A stretch of DNA of 64,000 nucleotides from Agrypnia vestita (taxonomy: Eukaryota > Arthropoda > Insecta > Trichoptera > Phryganeidae), in assembly GCA_016648135.1 (NCBI GenBank), contig JADDOH010023165.1:175629-239628 (forward strand), given 5' to 3'. The position numbers and the translations under genes were made by a program. Positions 58,706 to 64,000 of this stretch are shown here, one piece after another. The number at the start of each line of letters is the position of its first letter. Position 1 is the first letter of the stretch. Under the pieces are notes generated by a model. That model had not been told where the DNA came from, did not search any database, and saw only the letters and a list, made by a program, of their open reading frames with translations.

Positions 58706-59769
58706 ATATTTGATAACTACATACAAAACGTAGACGAATAAATTATGATATACCTATTATGCACACACTTCTAGTAAACATAGATCTAAACAATATCATT
58801 AGCAATTGAAGGGCCCATGGAAAAACGTGCTAGGTTCGTTATATTTGATTAGTTTTATTATATTTTACATGCCATAAAAAGTTTTCCAACCGACAGAATG
58901 TAAAAAGTGTCCAGTCCCTAGTTATGGCAGTTTGAAAAAATTACGAATGGGGAAAAAAGGTGACAAGTCCTTGAATTATTTTACTTGAAAGACTAAAATA
59001 GGATTGTCTACGATAATTTTGTTGCAACATGTTGATGAAAACAAATCCTTTAAATGCGTATTCCGATAAAAATGAATTATTTATTTTAAGCAGAATATGA
59101 AGAGAATTCACAGAATAATAATTAACATTTCAATGACAATTTATTTGAATAATTCAAGATGTTACTTATCATCTTCTTTACGTGACCTCTACACACTTGC
59201 TAAAATTAATACTGATCCAGGATGCTGTCATACACATCTTGGTATTTATATACAAGGAACAATGGTAACGATCACAATAGAATATAGTTTAGAACGCATT
59301 AGGTTCGCAAAAACTCTCCAAACTATGTGTAATTTGAGTTAGGTTGCTATCACGTCGGCACCAAGTTAAACTAGTAAGAACGTTTAGTAGATCGCTCTAC
59401 GATAGTGAGAGTGGTACTTTTTAACATAAGGCACCTAATGAAAAAACATAAAAAAGATGCGAAACACCTGTGTGTATATTTATATACATATGTTGTAATA
59501 TGCCTTATATGATTCATGTAAATATATTGACACCCAATCGTAGCTGTGCGAGGAAAATGAAGCACTTTAAACAACTTAAAGTCACTGGGCATGAATTAAA
59601 TCAGAGCACCGTTCTTTAATTCACACATATTTCACACATTTCATAAATACAAAGTGAGTATTTTTCTATTTCCTTTTTTACTATTGTCTACTTGTTTGTG
59701 GTATCGCACGAGTTCCGAATTTGCTATCTTTTATACTTTTATATCACTTTTCAAAACAACTAACTACAT
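58706..59769. other. Non-coding DNA
   Basis: An 81-codon + frame (59097-59342) and a 73-codon minus frame (59371-59592) show no recognisable domain; otherwise nothing. Confidence 0.4.
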
Positions 59770-59995
59770 AGATCTAATATTTATTTGGAAAGAAAGTACA
59801 TGCATTACAAATCAAGAGTAAAAATTGTAAAAGTATCATGCGAGATGCTGGAAAAAATGGAAATAAATGCAAACGATAGTTTTAAATTTCTTATCAAAAC
59901 AACGTCTTTTATATGGATCCACAAAAGAAGTGACAAGCCGAAACAAAAGTAAAAAAAGAAAAATAAATAGAAAAGAAGAATGATAATTTATTTAC
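59770..59995 (-). repeat. Dispersed repeat, partner of 5440-5650
   Basis: Reverse complement of 5440-5650 over about 200 bases. This copy is not associated with a satellite. Confidence 0.7.
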
Positions 59996-61789
59996 TTATG
60001 TATTGAGTGTACATATTTGAATTTTTTTAGAAAATAAAATAGGAATAGGGGTTACTAATTACATCACTATCATCACCACTGTGAAAATTGTCTCAACGTA
60101 GACAGAGAAACATCCTTTTTCAAAATTCAATTTATATGTAATTGTTCTTATGATAAAGATAAATAAATAAACTACATTCCAATTGGGTCTCTGTTCATTC
60201 CAGAGCTTACCTCCATTTCTCGCCGTTTTTCCATAATTCTGAGTCTGTAGGGCAGAAGATACATGTTTGTGGTAATTATCCCTCCACCCTTATAAGATAA
60301 TCTAACAGCGGCATATTATTAAAGTAAAATAAAATATAAAATCATCTTAGGTATCAGTTATGAGGACTTATTTGAATCTTATCGTCGGTAGGATTTAACA
60401 ATCCATAATGAAGATAGTTTAACGATTTAAAAATCCATTAAAATACACCGAGTATTAAGCCTGAACAGATTGCACAACTTTATGCGTACTTTATCTTTAA
60501 CTATGTACAAGGATAGGTCAAAAAGTTTGTCACTTTTTTGTGTGCGTATTTTTTAAAAATCCTATGTGTATTTTATGATGTCCGTTGTATTTTTAAATAA
60601 ATATTATACAATACATTCTCAGGGTGTGACATACATAGTTCTAAGTTGGATAAGCTGGTAAAAATGTAATACGCGGAACTTCCATATCGTAAAACAATAA
60701 AAACAACCCATAAAATTTCCTTTTTTTGAAATTTTTCTAAAATTTTTCCGAATGATATTTTTAAAATGCACCTAGGAGATCACTTAATATATAAATATTT
60801 TTTTTCTTCTGAATTATTGAGTATGCAGGGTAAAAAATACGGGAATAATTTTTGCGTGTCACTTCACTATTCTATTATTTTTGTTTTTTCTTAAAAATGT
60901 TATAAATTATTAAAGTAAAAGAGATAAAACTGTACAGGGTTTTTTTGGAATTTACGATGTTTCAAAAATCATTGTCGATCGAACCGAATTTTTCTAACAG
61001 AAGATTAAAAAAAATATATATTTTAAATTTGTATTTTAAAAAGCAAATTCGATATTTATTAGCAGGAGAATCTTAACTTGAAACGGTTCTCTGAACGACA
61101 GCTCAGCGTGGATGGTGGTATTTATGTGACAAAAAAACGTACTAAATAGATAAATCCCTTAAATAACTACATTAAGATCACTAAATGCTCGACAAAGTTC
61201 CTATTCAATGCAATCGGGAGAGTAAAATGATAGTTACGTTGCGTTATTTCATGACAAAAGAAGTCTAGACTTGCTTCAGAAAAAAATATGTATTTTTGGG
61301 CCATTGAATGTTGCGTTAAGTTGAAAGATTAAAAATTAAATTAAGGATTTAATTAAATTTATTTTATATCCATGAAGCTATTCGTATGAAAGCAAATGTC
61401 AATCCCTAAGATTCCTTTAGAAAGGTAAGATGTCCTCCTTCATATTAAGATATCAAGAATTTTTTCCTCATCGCAAAATGCCAAAAAATTATTTATATTT
61501 CTTTTAGCATAAGAACTTTTCGATAAAAATAATGAAATTACATGTTTTATGGCATTGAAGTTATGTCGGTCCTATATTTTTTTCAGCCCGAAAATAATGA
61601 AGCAAGGGAAGCGTTCTTTGGTGAAAATGTGTAGGAGTCATTTATGCGCATGCGTGATTTTTTCCTACCCGAAGAAAGCGTCGGTCGCTGGCAGTCAGCC
61701 TCTAAGTAAAGAAGTGTTATTAGTACCCGTAAGATTGTCAACTGTTGTGAAATTACTTTGGGGGTTTTTGGTTGAGGATGGTGTAGATG
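59996..61789. other. Non-coding DNA
   Basis: Nothing recognised. A 102-codon + frame starting at 61549 runs into the tail repeat at 61790 and has better composition than chance frames, but no family is recognised. Confidence 0.4.
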
Positions 61790-62060
61790 TGACGTATCTG
61801 GAGAAGCTACTTTTTAGGGTCACCACCCGTCCTCGACAGGATTCTCCAAAGTCGTGAAATGTTTGATAATTTTATTCGCTCGATAAAACAATTACAAGTC
61901 ATACATAAGTTTTAGTACATAGATTACAAAGACAAGGATAGATACTCGATAGACTAGAGCCTACGGCCTACGCCGGGAGTCGCTGAGAGACTGACATGCC
62001 CGTATAAGGCGTTGGCTGCTTTTTATATGTTTTCCGAACAAATAACTTTATTGAAGTCGT
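61790..62060 (+). repeat. Dispersed tail-repeat family, copy C
   Basis: Matches copies A and B: CTGGAGAAGCTACTTTTTAG-GGTCACCACC, GCTCGATAAAACAA, ACAAAGACAAGGATAGAT, GAGACTGACATGCCCG. It loses similarity after about 62045, before the CCTAGATTGG end seen in A and B. Confidence 0.65.
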
Positions 62061-62126
62061 TGAAATTGTTGACGATGAAGTGACCTGTATAGGCTGTAAT
62101 GCTTCCTTTTAGACAAAAAAGGAAGT

Positions 62127-63045
62127 ATTACTATTCTGTCGTAACAAAATAAATTTAAAATAAGTAAATATTACATATTCCGTCCTAACCAAATAATACG
62201 CGAAATAGCACACGTCGAGCGAGGCGGCCGGAGCCAGCGCGCGTAGGTTACACACACAGGCTTACGAGTCACACACACTATGATAGTATCCCTGTCCACT
62301 GCCGTCGCGGGGCCTCCGGGCAGGAGACGCAAGGCGTGCCGTGCGGGCCGCGCTGCCATACTCTTGGAGCAACTGTACCGGCGCGCAACCCCCCCCCGCA
62401 CCCTCTTCCGCTCCGCGCTAATATAGGATAACTCCGCGCCCGGCAAGCCAGTCTGGACCAGTCAGTCTTCGAGTCACCATCCGGGAACCGAGCTCAGCGG
62501 TGCGTTAGCTACGCCGTCCGCCCTAAGCAAATTACGGCCGCCATTTGTATAAAAGTTACGGTGCCGGAATTGTTCGTTGTAAATTTTCAAATGTGAGCCA
62601 ATAACATACCTCTCGCCGTGTTACAAAAGCTAAACAGTGTGTTCAAACGATTTAATAATATACTTCCCGCCGTGTTACAAAGCTAAACAGTGTGTTCAAA
62701 CGATTTAATAATATACTTTCCGCCGTGTTACAAAGCTAAACAGTGTGTTCAAACGATTTAATAATATACTTTCCGCCGTGTTACAAAGCTAAACAGTGTG
62801 TTCAAACGATTTAATAATATACTTCCCGCCGGGTTATAAAGTTAAACAGTGTGTTCAACTAGTTTAAACGCATATAGTAACTAGTTCGTCGTGTGAGACA
62901 ATGTCGGTCTCACAATAAATACATTATAATAATCGTTCTCTATGTTTTTATAAACAACCAGGGTGAAGCAAACCAAAGTTAAAAAAAAAGGGTTCCTCGC
63001 AAGCGCCTTGAGCCCCTTTTGCAAAAAATATAATACATTACTATT
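62127..63045. mobile_element. GC-rich LTR-like unit bounded by 9-bp direct repeats
   Basis: ATTACTATT occurs at 62127-62135 and 63037-63045, bracketing a ~900-bp unit. Inside are a strongly CpG-rich block (62205-62560), an initiator-like AGTCAGTCTTCG at about 62461, TATAAAA at 62548-62554, five 53-bp tandem repeats and an AATAAA near 62914. TGT...ACA-like ends (62137, 63037) can be drawn in the + direction. In the minus direction, GGCGGGGAATGTTCAGGACG (about 63070-63050) looks like a polypurine tract plus LTR start. Promoter, tandem repeats and polyA signal fit a solo LTR, but orientation and exact ends are unsettled and a cellular CpG-island promoter is possible. Confidence 0.4.
62603..62860. 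repeat. Five-copy 53-bp tandem repeat
   Basis: CCGTGTTACAAAGCTAAACA then GTGTGTTCAAACGATTTAAT begins near 62616, 62670, 62723, 62776 and 62829. Middle copies are almost identical and the last is diverged (CCGGGTTATAAAGTTAAACA). High identity implies recent expansion or homogenisation. Confidence 0.95.
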
Positions 63046-64000
63046 GGCGTCCTGAACATTCCCCGCCAACAAGGGGTATAATAAAAACAATCGTTTTCGT
63101 CCCCTATTAAACAACGCCTGTTCTTTTAAGTTTTAATAAAAATACCGTGCTTTGGACTTCATAAGATTCAACCGTCATTGGCGTCTTCTTGTTTAAAAAT
63201 CACCATAAACTTCGGGCGCCCGGTTCGGGCATTCCGATCGATCAGCTGACGGAAGACAACCGTCCGCCGACTCCTACAGCTGGTCAGGGCTGGCACCCTT
63301 ACTAAAGGTGGTCGATCCACTCCATACTCAGAAGAAAAACTACAGGTTTCAAGTGTTTGATTATACCTATACATAATTTACAGCAGCCAATTATGGCCAA
63401 TCTATAACATTCGCAAACTATTTACAAAAAGTTAACAAAGGGATAACCAAGTGACATTAATCGAACTCAAGTGATGTAACTTTTAAAATAGGAAACACAA
63501 AGTCTGTTCCAATCCCTGTTCCTACTTACTCTTATATCCCATGAGCCTCTACTGGGCCGACCTCTGGAAGCTTAACTATATGTAAATTAATAGTCTGTAT
63601 TGGACCCGACTGTGATTAAATTCCGTTATAAAGGAGTATCCATTTTGACTTTAGTGGCCACAAGGGTCATACTTGATAATTCGGCGCTGTGTTTTTCCTA
63701 AACCTTTTTACTATTGTATGTCATTGTCCCGTATGAAACCATGTTTATAAACTGTATAGTATACTGTAAAATTTGTGCATTTTGAACTATTCTCTGTGTA
63801 CTGAACTGACTGGATAACATCTTTGTAATTAAACCTCATGTAAAAACCATACAGGCCCTGTTCTTTTTATTTTGCTTTCTCCATACAATTCCCCAACCAA
63901 TCTGAAAGAAAGTAACGGGAATGGACCACAATTATTGAGGCTTAGAATCCTGGTAAGATAACCCTGAACGTGGTTGGTCAGTTAGATCGTGTAGAAGAAA
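63046..64000. other. Unrecognised DNA, possibly interior of an LTR element
   Basis: A minus frame (63374-63168, EYGVDRPPLVRVPALTSC, RRTVVFRQLIDRNARTGRPK) has good composition and ends just outside the LTR-like unit, so it could be the end of a retroelement ORF on the minus strand. I do not recognise the family. The rest to the window edge holds nothing identified. Confidence 0.3.

Noticed and set aside
62171..62446. 91-codon minus frame in the CpG-rich block
   Set aside because: Arg/Ala/Pro-rich translation typical of GC-rich promoter DNA; no recognisable domain.

Overview
This window is AT-rich animal DNA, almost certainly from an insect. It holds one recognisable cellular coding exon: the first coding exon of a corazonin-type neuropeptide receptor, a class A GPCR of the GnRH/AKH/corazonin superfamily, on the minus strand at 28343-28915. 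Everything else that can be identified is transposable-element debris, satellites, palindromes and non-coding DNA. There are no operons, prokaryotic signals, CRISPR arrays, rRNAs or functional tRNA genes. The insect order cannot be fixed from the sequence. An intact-looking corazonin receptor exon fits less well with aphids and most beetles, where this pathway is reported lost.

Layout. 1-17 kb: two related TATA-containing, LTR-like leader repeats (505-960, 12880-13240), a tRNA-headed SINE (1745-1960), a Helentron-like element carrying a ~118-bp satellite made largely of heat-shock-element-like TTCnnGAAnnTTC blocks (3193-5350), a second Helentron-like minisatellite (11640-12420) and a MITE with 9-bp direct repeats (10622-10941). 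17-26 kb: non-LTR retrotransposon remnants, a 931-bp foldback element bounded by TTAA (21832-22762), and a GC-rich island with clustered GATA motifs (23935-24390). 28-32 kb: the receptor exon, a Harbinger-like MITE, a long palindrome and a CpG-rich promoter candidate. 32-44 kb: decayed LINEs, a 26-30 bp tandem array and a GCATGCTCA repeat field interrupted by a LINE. 45-49 kb: three Penelope-like element (PLE) ends, two of them tail to tail, with another foldback element between them. 50-56 kb: an RTE-like LINE, a palindromic MITE, a third Helentron-like element and a 1300-bp mariner with TA duplications and one frameshift in its transposase. 56-64 kb: a foldback element with a hammerhead-ribozyme-like core, SINEs, a LINE inserted in a SINE with an 11-bp target duplication, and a GC-rich LTR-like unit with five 53-bp tandem repeats.

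The receptor exon ends in phase 0 at a consensus splice donor, so the rest of the gene lies at lower coordinates or beyond the left edge of the window. The GATA cluster at 24 kb would then be intronic and the CpG island at 31.7 kb would be upstream. The most interesting theme is self-cleaving-RNA-like architecture. One well-formed variant hammerhead core (minus strand, 56510-56551) sits at the tip of a long foldback, and degenerate cores lie at the ends of PLE copies and of another repeat near 50.65 kb.
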